From Alphaproteobacteria bacterium (GTDB lineage: Bacteria; Pseudomonadota; Alphaproteobacteria; UBA828), in NCBI GenBank assembly GCA_022826345.1, contig JAJDVB010000205.1:1-64000 (forward strand): a DNA stretch of 64,000 nt, given 5' to 3'. The position numbers and the translations under genes were made by a program. Positions 53,713-62,183 of this stretch are shown in pieces (the stretch's first letter is position 1; each line of letters begins with the position of its first letter). The notes beneath the pieces were generated by a model. It was not told the origin of the DNA and ran no database searches. It saw only the letters and a list, made by a program, of their open reading frames with translations.

Positions 53713-53925
53713 GGCCACTGTCCTGATCCGGGCGTTGACGGCGCCGGGCTGTAGCTCATCGGCGCCGCACGCCTCCCCTGCAGACCCGCTTTGCAGGCAT
53801 GCGCGCGGCACCTTAACCCAGTCTCTCTTCAATCACATGGGGCGGACAGTCTGTCCCGGACGCGACACTGGCTTGCTGGCCTGCGACAAAGCCCCATGAG
53901 ACCGCCAGTGTCACCGCAGGACGCG

Positions 53926-54942
53926 TTACAAAGACGCCGATCTCGGCAATTCGGCATCGACCGCGCGGAACGGAGGCGAGCCGCTGGTCAGCCGCTTCGT
54001 GTCGCGCGGTGCGTGCCCGAAGTGCAGACGGAACGACTTCGAGAAGTGCGAGGCCGAGACGAAACCCGTGGCGAGCGCCACGTTGGTCACGGACATGCAG
54101 GTCTGCTGCAGCAGGGCGCGGGCGCGGTTGAGCCGCATTTCGAGGTAATAGCGGCTGGGCGTGCAGTTCAGGTATTTCAGGAACAGTCGTTCGAGCTGAC
54201 GGGTCGAGAGGCCGATTTCCCGCGCGAGTTCGGTCTGGCTCAGCGGCGCCTCGATATTCTCCGACATCACGTTGATGGTGGAGAGAAGTTTGGGTTGGCT
54301 GACGGCGAGGCGAAGGCGCAACGCCATCCTCTGGTGGTCGTCCTCGCCCCTGATGCGCTCGCACACCAGCGCTTCCGAGACCGCCGCGGCCAGCTCGTAG
54401 CCGTGATCGCGGTTGATGAAGCTCAGCATCATGTCGGAGGCCGCCATGCCGCCCGCGCAGGTGTAGCGGTTGCGGTCGATGACGAAAATGTCCTCGCTGA
54501 CCTCCACGTTGGGGAAATCCTCGATGAAGCCGGGCAGGTTCTCCCAGTGGATGGTGCAGCGATAGCCGTCGAGCAGCCCGAGGCGCGCCAGAACGTGGCT
54601 GCCCGTGCAGAGCGCGCCGATGTTGGTGCCGCGCCGCCCGATCTGCCGCAGCCAGATCGCGAGCCGCGAGTCCTCGAACAGGTGGGTATCGATGCCGCCG
54701 CAGACGAAGACGGTCGACAGCCGTTCGGCGGCGTCTCCGATGGAAAGGTCCGCGGCGACGCTGAGGCCGGCGGACGACGCCACAGCCTCGCCGTCCACGG
54801 AGACAGTGCGCCATTCGTAGAGGGTCTGGCCGCTGACGTAGTTGGCGAGCCGAAGCGACTCGATCGCGCTCGAGAGCGCGCCGAGCGAGAATTTCGGGAC
54901 CATCAGGAAGCCGAATTGGCTTCCAGGATCGGTGGTCCTCAT
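53926..54942 (-). CDS. GlxA/FtrA-type AraC-family transcriptional regulator
   Basis: A 338-residue regulator with an N-terminal class I glutamine amidotransferase-like (DJ-1/PfpI) domain (about 10-190: FGFLMVPKFSLGALSSAIESLRLAN, TVFVCGGIDT, GALCTGSHVLARLGLLDG, CAGGMAASDMMLSFI) and a C-terminal AraC double helix-turn-helix (about 225-325: LSQTELAREIGLSTRQLERLFLKYLNCTPSRYYLEMRLNRARALL, VALATGFVSASHFSKSFRLHFG). GbdR, the glycine betaine catabolism activator, has the same layout. It lies just upstream of the corrinoid operon in the same direction, so it is the likely local regulator. Confidence 0.9.
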   Translation of the reverse strand: MRTTDPGSQFGFLMVPKFSLGALSSAIESLRLANYVSGQTLYEWRTVSVDGEAVASSAGLSVAADLSIGDAAERLSTVFVCGGIDTHLFEDSRLAIWLRQIGRRGTNIGALCTGSHVLARLGLLDGYRCTIHWENLPGFIEDFPNVEVSEDIFVIDRNRYTCAGGMAASDMMLSFINRDHGYELAAAVSEALVCERIRGEDDHQRMALRLRLAVSQPKLLSTINVMSENIEAPLSQTELAREIGLSTRQLERLFLKYLNCTPSRYYLEMRLNRARALLQQTCMSVTNVALATGFVSASHFSKSFRLHFGHAPRDTKRLTSGSPPFRAVDAELPRSASL

Positions 54943-55183
54943 GGCATCGACGCCGGTCAGGCGCCTCCCCGCATCGCTCTGTTCAAATTACGACATCACA
55001 GGACGGATGGGGCAACAGAATTCTTGCGCCAGCGCGCCGCAGCCTGGGTCGCCATCGCAGGCGCCCTCCCCCATAATCCGCGCCGCCATGGCCCCGCTTT
55101 CGTACTGCCCTCATCCGCCCGGCCGCCAACGCGTGCGCGGTCGGCTGCCCCGTATGATCGCATGACGTGGTGACAGCGGGTCG

Positions 55184-56056
55184 ATGTTAGAGAGCGCGGC
55201 CACCTGGGGCGCGGGCTGCGCGCTCGCCTGGGGCCTCTCGGACGTCATCGCGCGTTTTGCCGGCCGCTCGGTGGGCGTCCTGGTGGCGACCTGCACGATG
55301 ATGACGCTCGGCGCCGCGCTGATCGCGGCCATCATGGTGGCGTCGGGCGAGCCCTTCGACTGGCGCCTCGACGGCATCCACTGGCTCTTCGGCATCGGCG
55401 CCGGCACCGTGATCGGCTCGCTCCTGTTCTATCATGCCATCACCCACGGCCCGGTGTCGCTCGCCTCACCGGTGGTGGCCTGCTACCCGGCGATCGCGGT
55501 GCCGATCTCCGTCGCCCTCGGTGCCCGTCCCGACCCGCTCCATTGGGTCGCGATGGTCGCCACCATGGCCGGGGTCTGGCTGGTCGCGCGGTCGACGGTC
55601 GCCGGCGATCGCGCCGAGCCAGAATACGCGCCCGCGGTAATCCGGCGCACGATCCTCTATGCGCTGATCGCCGCCGCAACCTTCGCCGCTTCGCTTACCG
55701 CCGCCGACCAGGCTGTCGAGATCTACGGCCCCCTGCAGACCGTGCTGGTGGTCCGCCTTATCGGCCTCGTCGGGATCGGGGCGATCCTGCTTGCCCGGCG
55801 CGATCGCGTGCGCCTGCCGATGCGGGCCTGGCCGATCCTAGCCGCCTTCGGGCTGCTCGACACCCTGGGCCATCTGCTGCTCTACACCGGGCTCGATCTG
55901 CCCAACGGCGAGTACGCGATCGTGGCGAGCGTGGGCTACACGGTGGTGACGGTGGTGCTGGCGCGGATTTTCCTGCGCGAGCCGGTCTCGCCGCTGCAAT
56001 GGGGCGGCGTCGGCATGGTGGTCGGTGGCGTCGGGATCCTCGCCGCGTTTGGGTAG
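55184..56056 (+). CDS. EamA/DMT-family membrane transporter
   Basis: A 290-residue protein with ten predicted membrane helices in two EamA repeats (first about 5-140, second about 155-290). The repeat-end segments PLHWVAMVATMAGVWLVARS and PLQWGGVGMVVGGVGILAAF correspond to each other, as expected of the duplicated fold. DMT exporters move small metabolites; the substrate cannot be read from sequence. It diverges from the GlxA-type regulator with 240 bp between starts. Being next to the methylated-amine cluster hints at, but does not prove, a related substrate. Confidence 0.88.
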   Translation: MLESAATWGAGCALAWGLSDVIARFAGRSVGVLVATCTMMTLGAALIAAIMVASGEPFDWRLDGIHWLFGIGAGTVIGSLLFYHAITHGPVSLASPVVACYPAIAVPISVALGARPDPLHWVAMVATMAGVWLVARSTVAGDRAEPEYAPAVIRRTILYALIAAATFAASLTAADQAVEIYGPLQTVLVVRLIGLVGIGAILLARRDRVRLPMRAWPILAAFGLLDTLGHLLLYTGLDLPNGEYAIVASVGYTVVTVVLARIFLREPVSPLQWGGVGMVVGGVGILAAFG

Positions 56057-56169
56057 CGCTTTATCCGTCGTTCCCGGACGGGCCTGCTCTTCCGTGCCAA
56101 GAAGACTCGCCGGCAATCGATGCGTCCCAGATGGGTTAGGCTATACGATGGGTCAGACTGGAGGACACG

Positions 56170-56799
56170 GTGATGAACCAAGAGGGTGCGCTACCTGTTG
56201 TCCGGGACGAGGTCGTGGCGCCGGGGGCTCCGTGGTCGGCCTGCCTGCAACGGGACCAGGTGTTGCGCATCGTCGACCTGGAGGGTGAACAGGGCGTCGA
56301 TTTCCTGTGCTACGACGCGGCTGATCCGAGCGAACGCTACTACGCGCCGAACACGATCAAGAAGAGCGGCACGCTTCGCCTGACCACGGGCCACGCGCTC
56401 TACTCGGACCGGGGACGGGCGCTCTTCACTATCGTCGCCGACTCCTGCGGCCATCATGACACCATCGCCGGCTGCTGCAGCGCCCCCAGCAACGCCATGC
56501 TCTACGGCGTGGAAGGCGTGCCGGGTTGCCGTGAGAACTTCCTGACCGCCCTGGCGGAGCACGGCCTGGGCTGGACCGACATCGTGCCCAACGTGAACTT
56601 TTTCTGCGCCGTGCCGGTCTATGACGGGGGCCGTCTGGCGGAGCGGACCTTCGTCGACGGCCCGTCGAAGCCTGGCGATCACGTCGACTTGCGGGCCGAG
56701 CGCGACGTCCTCGCGATCGTCTCCAACTGCCCTCAGGTCAACAACCCGGCTGCGGGGGGCCGACCGTCCCCGATCCGGATACAGATTCTCGGAGCCTGA
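56170..56799 (+). CDS. DUF1989 protein (urea carboxylase-associated type)
   Basis: A 209-residue DUF1989 protein. Typical segments are RIVDLEGEQGVDFLCYDAADPSERY, RLTTGHALYSDRGRALFTIVADSCGHHDTIAGCCS, GCRENFLTALAEHGLGWTDIVPNVNFFCAVPV and LRAERDVLAIVSNCPQVNNPA. The conserved Cys and His residues could bind zinc. Homologues accompany urea carboxylase/allophanate hydrolase, and the family includes guanidine-related carboxylase subunits, so a role in urea or guanidine-type nitrogen use is possible. No carboxylase lies nearby. Its 3' end overlaps the convergent hydrolase gene by 62 bp. Confidence 0.85.
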   Translation: MMNQEGALPVVRDEVVAPGAPWSACLQRDQVLRIVDLEGEQGVDFLCYDAADPSERYYAPNTIKKSGTLRLTTGHALYSDRGRALFTIVADSCGHHDTIAGCCSAPSNAMLYGVEGVPGCRENFLTALAEHGLGWTDIVPNVNFFCAVPVYDGGRLAERTFVDGPSKPGDHVDLRAERDVLAIVSNCPQVNNPAAGGRPSPIRIQILGA

Positions 56800-57586
56800 T
56801 CGCTGCGTCGCGCAGGAAGGCGCAAAGCGGCGCGTTGACCGCATCGGGCGCTTCGGCGAGCGCCATGTGCCTGAGGCCCGGCAGGATCACGAGCCGGGCG
56901 CCGGGGATCAGACCGGCCATGGCACGCGCCATGGCGGGCGTGTTGCCGGGGTCGTCCTCACCAGTCATCACCAGCGTGGGACACGGGATTCGCTCCAGCC
57001 CCTGGACCAATTCGGCATCGCCCTCGGCGAGCACCCGGTATAACTGCGGATAAAGGGCGGAATCGTTGCGCATGATCCACGCGCGGACGAGGGCGACAGT
57101 GTCCGGCGCCTCGGCGCGGAAGGCCGACGTGAACCAGCGCTCGAGGGCGGGCTCCACGTTTGCAGCAGGCCCGCGCTTTTCCGTCTGACGGACGCGCTTG
57201 CGAACCGCCTCACGCTCGGCGGGGCTGCGATCGTGCGGCGAGTTCAGGATCGCGAGCGCCGACAGCCGGTCTGGATGATCCAGCGCGACGCGGCGCGCGA
57301 TCATGCCGCCGAGAGAGAAGCCCACCACGGCCGCGCGCTCGATGCCGCAGCGGTCCATGAGGCCGAGAAGCTGCCGGGAGAACATGGCGAGGTCGGGCGT
57401 GCCGTGCGGCGGCGCGCTCTCGCCGTGCCCCAGCAGGTCGTAGGTCAGCACGCTGAAATGCGGCGTGAGCGCCGGCAGCATCCACTGCCACATGGCGCGG
57501 TTGAGCCCGAAGCCGTGGATCAGCACGACCGGTGGCCCGCTGCCGTGTCGCTCCCAGGCCGTCTCGCTGACGCTGCCCGCGCTCAT
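56738..57586 (-). CDS. Alpha/beta hydrolase
   Basis: A 282-residue alpha/beta hydrolase. It shows the oxyanion segment VLIHGFGLNRAMWQWMLPAL, the strand VLTYDLLGHGESAPP, the nucleophile elbow GFSLGGMIARRVA (Ser), the acid in VMTGEDDPGNTP and the catalytic His in LPGLRHMALAEAPDAV. The substrate is unknown; 3-oxoadipate enol-lactonase-like and related esterases share this layout. It converges on and overlaps the end of the DUF1989 gene. It lies 37 bp upstream of the end of no other hydrolase and 37 bp downstream of the LLM oxidoreductase gene, in the same direction. Confidence 0.88.
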   Translation of the reverse strand: MSAGSVSETAWERHGSGPPVVLIHGFGLNRAMWQWMLPALTPHFSVLTYDLLGHGESAPPHGTPDLAMFSRQLLGLMDRCGIERAAVVGFSLGGMIARRVALDHPDRLSALAILNSPHDRSPAEREAVRKRVRQTEKRGPAANVEPALERWFTSAFRAEAPDTVALVRAWIMRNDSALYPQLYRVLAEGDAELVQGLERIPCPTLVMTGEDDPGNTPAMARAMAGLIPGARLVILPGLRHMALAEAPDAVNAPLCAFLRDAAIRLRESVSGSGTVGPPQPGC

Positions 57587-57623
57587 TCGCGCCAGCCGTT
57601 CAGTGCCGGGATCGCACGCGGCG

Positions 57624-58661
57624 TCACGCGAACGCGGGCATCACTTCGTCGATGAACAGCTTCAGCGAGCGCTTCTGCTCCTTCATGCCGAGGCCAAGGC
57701 TCGCATAGTAGGTGAACTGGTCGACGCCGAGCACCTCGTAGGCCCTGAGCTTGCCGATCACCTCGTCCGGCGTGCCGAACATCAGGTTGTCGTGGAGCAT
57801 GCGCGGGTCGTACTCGCTCCGGTTCTCCAGTTCCGTAAGCGGGATCGTCCGCGGGAAGCCGTTGGCGACGTCGCCCAGGTTCTTGAACAGGTTCTCGAAC
57901 TGGCCAAACTGGCGGATCGCGGCCTTCACCGGCACCTCCCAGTCCTCCCTGCGGTCGTAGACCACGGTGTGGCGCATGGTGGCGAAGATCGGCCGCCGCT
58001 TGCCGGGGTTGTCGGCAAGCGCCGACTCCATGCGCCCCTTGTAGGCCTCGACCTCCGACATCGGGCGGGTGAGCGGCCAGGAGAGGATGTTGCACTCGTG
58101 CTTCACCGCGAAGTCGTATGTGTCGGGCGAGCGCGCCGCGATCCAGATCGGCGGATGCGGCTTTTGTAGCGGCTTCGGCACCGAGGTCGCGGCCGGGAAG
58201 GACCAGAACTCGCCCTCGTGCGCGTGGTCGCCCTGCCAGAGCGCCTTCACCACGGGCAGCATCTCGAACATGTATTGGAACGCGTCGTTGCGCTGCAGGC
58301 CGGGGTGCATGCGGTCGAACTCGCGCTGGTAGGCGCCGGAGCCGATGCCGAATTCGAGCCGCCCGCCGCTGTAGAGGTCCAGCAGCGCGGCCTCGCCCGC
58401 CGCCTTGATCGGGTGCCAGTACGCCGCCACCACCACCGCCGAGCCGAGCCGGATGCGCGAGGTGTGCGCAGCCCACCAGGTCAGAATCTGGAACGGATTG
58501 GGCGCGATGGTCATCTCCAGCGCGTGGTGCTCGGCGGCCCAGGCGATGGCGAACCCGCCCTCGTCGGCCATCTGCACCATCTCCAGCGTGTGGCGCTCGA
58601 CATCGGTCATGTCGAGGTCGGGCGCCAGACGCTCCATGTTGATCGCCAGTTGAAACTTCAT
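57624..58661 (-). CDS. LLM-class flavin-dependent oxidoreductase (luciferase-like)
   Basis: A 345-residue bacterial luciferase-like monooxygenase. Typical parts are MADEGGFAIAWAAEHHALEMTIAPNPFQILTWWAAHTSRIRLGSAVVVAAYWHPIKAAGEAALLDLYSGGRLEFGIGSGAYQREFDRM, PHPPIWIAARSPDTYDFAVKHECNILSW and MFGTPDEVIGKLRAYEVLGVDQFTYYASLGLG near the end. It would use FMNH2 supplied by a partner reductase, or F420. The substrate is unknown. The ATG at 58661 (MKFQLAINMERL) matches the family start. It is followed by the alpha/beta hydrolase in one operon, a pairing often seen in degradation pathways. Confidence 0.9.
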   Translation of the reverse strand: MKFQLAINMERLAPDLDMTDVERHTLEMVQMADEGGFAIAWAAEHHALEMTIAPNPFQILTWWAAHTSRIRLGSAVVVAAYWHPIKAAGEAALLDLYSGGRLEFGIGSGAYQREFDRMHPGLQRNDAFQYMFEMLPVVKALWQGDHAHEGEFWSFPAATSVPKPLQKPHPPIWIAARSPDTYDFAVKHECNILSWPLTRPMSEVEAYKGRMESALADNPGKRRPIFATMRHTVVYDRREDWEVPVKAAIRQFGQFENLFKNLGDVANGFPRTIPLTELENRSEYDPRMLHDNLMFGTPDEVIGKLRAYEVLGVDQFTYYASLGLGMKEQKRSLKLFIDEVMPAFA

Positions 58662-58919
58662 CGTCCTCGGCTCCCGAGAGGGTCGTGGATGTGCCACTCT
58701 TCGATGGATAGCGGACCGGCGCGAATTATTCACCACTCTTCTGGATTGCGCGGGCCCGGACGCGACATAGGCGGGAGCATCGCCCCCTCGCCGCCCTGAT
58801 CTTGAGATAATAAGAATGAGTTGCATTTGCTGAACAAGCCGCTATGGTTATGCGACACGATTGCATTCGCAGCGGGGGCATCGGATCGGGCAGAGTCCCG
58901 GCGGAGGCTGGAGGGCAAC

Positions 58920-59519
58920 ATGGCCGGCGGCGTAATTCAACAGGATCTTCAAACAGTTGCGCCGCGCCGCTCGACCGCGCCGGGGATGACGATTCCCCGC
59001 CTCACCTTTGCCGAACAACTCGTGCTCTGGTCCGCGCGCAGGCTCGCCGCCGCCGGCCACGGCGCTGCGGCCACCGAGAACGAGGCCTCGGCCTGCCGGC
59101 GCGACGTGCGTGCGCGCGTCGGCGGCGAACTCAGCGTGGCGCTCTGCGCGACCGGCGGTCCCGCGGCAGGCATGCAAGCTGCGGAGGCCCTGGAGCGAAC
59201 CCTCGACATTTTCGGCTGCGCGGGCGTGCGCAGCCTGCGGCTCAATCCCATGTGCTGCCGCTTCGTCAGCAATGACGAGCGGCTCTTCCTGTCGTTCCTC
59301 GCGAGCTGCCAGGAGGGCGACCACCGGCACGCGGCCTCTCTGCTCTCCTGGTTCCTTCCGCCCGCAGCGGTGCGAACCGCAGCAGCCGATGGCGCCGCGT
59401 TCGCGCGGGCGCTGTTCGAGGCCGGGTTCCAGCTGCCGCAGCGACTCATGCTGACCGAAAGCGCGGGCTTCCCGACCAGCCTTTCGGCGGACGCGGTTGC
59501 GCCGCACACGCTGCACTAG
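58920..59519 (+). CDS. Hypothetical protein, cysteine-containing
   Basis: A 199-residue cytoplasmic protein without signal peptide or membrane helix. The best landmarks are PRLTFAEQLVLWSARRLAAAGH, DIFGCAGVRSLRLNPMCCRFVSNDERLFLSFLASCQEGDHRHAASLLSWFLPPAAVRTA and a C-terminal LPQRLMLTESAGFP. I do not recognise a named family, though the layout looks conserved and non-random. The ATG at 58920 has a GGAGG about 15 bases and GGAGGG about 9 bases upstream. It is divergent from the LLM gene and 86 bp upstream of the exported DUF4856 gene. Confidence 0.75.
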   Translation: MAGGVIQQDLQTVAPRRSTAPGMTIPRLTFAEQLVLWSARRLAAAGHGAAATENEASACRRDVRARVGGELSVALCATGGPAAGMQAAEALERTLDIFGCAGVRSLRLNPMCCRFVSNDERLFLSFLASCQEGDHRHAASLLSWFLPPAAVRTAAADGAAFARALFEAGFQLPQRLMLTESAGFPTSLSADAVAPHTLH

Positions 59520-59605
59520 ACCGAATGTTTTCGTTTTCAGCCCCCGGCGAGGACAGCGAGTCCGAGTGCGGGTCAGCCCATGCCAGAGATAAGGGAGACG
59601 ACACC

Positions 59606-61030
59606 ATGAGGCGAACCATTGCCGTAGGTACAGCCCTGTTCGCCCTTGCCGTGCTGCCGGTGGCAGCGCACGCAGAGGGCGATGTCTATGCGGGCTTTCC
59701 GGTCACCCTGAAAGGCTACGAGGGCTCAGCGAAGACATCGGTCTCCTACGGCGGACAGATCGCCCGCCAGGTCCTACATGACTCTCTGAAGAAACTCGCC
59801 GGCAAGGGCACCGGCGCGCCGGATGCCGAGCTGAAGGCCGAGATGACCGCCTACTTCGAGGGCAAGGACGCGGGCCGTGCGATCATCGCGCCGGCCACCA
59901 AGGGGCCGTTCGTGGTGAAGCAGAGCGGCGTCGACGAGCTCAGCAAGGGAACCAACCTCGCCGGTAAGACCTACAAGGGCGCGGTGCCGGGCATGCCCAA
60001 CAACATGACCGGGCCCGAACTCGTGTCGTTCTGGATCGACAAGGCGTCGGCGGCAGAGAAGGGCTTCGATGCGGCGAACGGCTACGACTATCCGCAGCTC
60101 ATCTCCAAGTTCCTCCTGGGTGCGGTGTTCTACAACCAGGCGGTCGACAACTACCTGGACGAGAAATTGCGCGCCGACAACAAGCCCAACGACCAGCCCT
60201 ACAAGGAGGGCGCCGCCTATACCGGCAAGGAGCATTCCTGGGACGAGGCGTTCGGCTATTTCGGCACGCCCGCCCACACGCTGAACCTGACGCCGCAGGC
60301 GGTCTACGAGATCGCCAAGCAGGGCAGCAAGTCGGAGAAGCCGGAAGACGCGCTGGCTTACGCCGATCTAAACCAGGACGGCGCGGTCGATCTCAAGAGC
60401 GAGATGGCCTTCGGGCCGGCCTACTATGCCGCCGCCTTCGACAAGTCGGGCACCGACTACCTCCACACCATCACCCGGGCCTTCCTCGACGGCCGCAAGG
60501 TGATCACCGAGGCGAACGGCGCGGCGTTGACCGACGAGCAGCGCAGCACGCTCCAGGGCTACGCCGAGACCATCCGCACCAACTGGGAGACGGTGCTGGC
60601 GGAAGCCGTGTTCAAGTACGCAGGCTCGGTCTACAAAGACCTCGGCAAGCTGGAGATCATTCTCGAGTCGGGCGGCGATCCCGCCAAGGCCTTCCGCGCC
60701 TACGCCAAGCACTGGGGCGAGCTGAAGGGCTTCGCGCTCGCGCTCCAGACCGGCCGCGACAACCTGGGGGAGACGGCGGTCAGGCTCAACCGGATCATCG
60801 GCTTCGGCCCGGTGCTCCCGAATACGAGTCAGGTCACCGACATCGACAGCCAGGGTAACTACGTGAAGGACGAGTCCAAGCCGCTCGCGACATACCAGTA
60901 CGACATGCTGAAGCTGCAAAACCTCATGGTCTCCGCCTTCGCCGTCGAGGCCCGCCAGAACGATCAGCTCTCCGACATGGAATCGCTTTTGGAAAAGCTC
61001 GGCGACGGCGCGAGCGCCGAGAACGACTGA
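59606..61030 (+). CDS. Exported DUF4856-domain protein
   Basis: A 474-residue protein with a clear signal peptide (MRRTIAVGTALFALAVLPVAAHA, cleavage before EGD). The mature part matches DUF4856: SVSYGGQIARQVLHDSLKKLA, ANGYDYPQLISKFLLGAVFYNQAVDNYLDEKL, HSWDEAFGYFGTPA, ALAYADLNQDGAVDLKSEMAFGPAYYAAAFDKSG and HWGELKGFALALQ. The DLNQDGAVDLKSE segment looks like an EF-hand or dockerin-type calcium loop. Relatives are periplasmic or lipoprotein-like and often near iron-uptake genes. No such genes are adjacent here, so its role is open. The ATG at 59606 has GGGAG upstream. Confidence 0.85.
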   Translation: MRRTIAVGTALFALAVLPVAAHAEGDVYAGFPVTLKGYEGSAKTSVSYGGQIARQVLHDSLKKLAGKGTGAPDAELKAEMTAYFEGKDAGRAIIAPATKGPFVVKQSGVDELSKGTNLAGKTYKGAVPGMPNNMTGPELVSFWIDKASAAEKGFDAANGYDYPQLISKFLLGAVFYNQAVDNYLDEKLRADNKPNDQPYKEGAAYTGKEHSWDEAFGYFGTPAHTLNLTPQAVYEIAKQGSKSEKPEDALAYADLNQDGAVDLKSEMAFGPAYYAAAFDKSGTDYLHTITRAFLDGRKVITEANGAALTDEQRSTLQGYAETIRTNWETVLAEAVFKYAGSVYKDLGKLEIILESGGDPAKAFRAYAKHWGELKGFALALQTGRDNLGETAVRLNRIIGFGPVLPNTSQVTDIDSQGNYVKDESKPLATYQYDMLKLQNLMVSAFAVEARQNDQLSDMESLLEKLGDGASAEND

Positions 61031-61103
61031 GGCGCTATTCTCTGCCGCGGCGTCCGCCAGGGTGGCGGGCGTCGCGGGGAGATAGGAGGTAAGCACCGGC
61101 GCG

Positions 61104-62183
61104 GTGGAGTCGATCGTCCTCGACTATCTCGGCGGGCTCGCCGACGGCTTCGTCGATCCCAGGAAGCGGGTCTTCGTCGGCTACCTGTTCGCGGCGCTCG
61201 CCATCGCCTGCGTCGTGATGCTGGGCGCCGCGGGATGGAACCTGCGCGCCGGCGCCGCGGCCGGGCGGCGGCTGATCTTCTCCCGCGCGATCTGGTGGTC
61301 GGCCTCGGCCCGTGCCGACTACAAGATGTTCGCCATCAACCAGGCGCTGATGATGGTGATCGCGCCCAGACTGGTGGGCCGGATGGCGATCGCCACCGCG
61401 CTCTTCACAGGGCTGTACACGTTGATCGGCGGGCGGCCGGACCTCGCCCTCCCCGGCTGGCTCGTCGTGGCGAGCTTCACGGTCTGCCACTTCCTCTGCG
61501 ACGACCTTTCCAAGTACCTAGTGCATCGCGCGCTGCACCGCTGGCCGGCGCTCTGGGCGTTTCACAAGGTCCACCACTCGGCGACGACGCTGACCCCGCT
61601 CACAGTCTATCGCACCCACCCGCTTGAGGCGGTGCTGTTCAGTTTGCGTGGCACGGTCGTGCAGGCGGTCGTGGTCGCGGTCTTCATCTTCTTCTTCGGC
61701 AGCGCGGTGGACCTCTTCACGGTGCTCGGCGCGAGCGTCTTTCTGTTCGCGTTCAATGCCGCAGGCTCCAACCTGCGCCATTCGCACGTGCGCATCGGCT
61801 ACGGGCAGCGGGTGGAGCGGCTCCTGATGTCGCCGGCCCAGCATCAGATCCACCATTCGGTGGAAGAGCGGCACCACGACAAGAATTTCGGCACCGTGCT
61901 CTCGCTCTGGGACTGGATCGGCGGGACCCTCTACCTCGCGGAACGGGGCGAAACGCTTCGCTACGGTCTGACCCGCGATCCGGCACCGGAGATCAACGGC
62001 CTCGCCGCGCTCTATCTGAGGCCGGCGCTGGAAGCCGGTCAAAGTCTTCGAAACGGGGCAGCGGCAGCGGCGGACGCGCTTGCGAATCGCCACGAATTCA
62101 AAGGACAATCGCGCCGTGGTTGGCACATTGCGAGCGTGACCGATGCCTCCCGAATCGCGCGGCAGGCAATCGGGGGCCGATAG
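61104..62183 (+). CDS. Sterol desaturase/fatty acid hydroxylase family protein
   Basis: A 359-residue integral membrane di-iron oxygenase. The three histidine boxes are visible as HRALHR (with FLCDDLSKYLVHRALH), HKVHHS and HQIHHS (with a later RHHDKNFG). Several membrane helices surround them (for example YLFAALAIACVVMLGAAGW, VVVAVFIFFFGSAVDLFTVLGASVFLF). Members hydroxylate or desaturate lipid chains, hopanoids or carotenoids; the substrate is unknown here. The start is a GTG at 61104. Its last 41 bases overlap the ATP-grasp gene. Confidence 0.9.
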   Translation: MESIVLDYLGGLADGFVDPRKRVFVGYLFAALAIACVVMLGAAGWNLRAGAAAGRRLIFSRAIWWSASARADYKMFAINQALMMVIAPRLVGRMAIATALFTGLYTLIGGRPDLALPGWLVVASFTVCHFLCDDLSKYLVHRALHRWPALWAFHKVHHSATTLTPLTVYRTHPLEAVLFSLRGTVVQAVVVAVFIFFFGSAVDLFTVLGASVFLFAFNAAGSNLRHSHVRIGYGQRVERLLMSPAQHQIHHSVEERHHDKNFGTVLSLWDWIGGTLYLAERGETLRYGLTRDPAPEINGLAALYLRPALEAGQSLRNGAAAAADALANRHEFKGQSRRGWHIASVTDASRIARQAIGGR

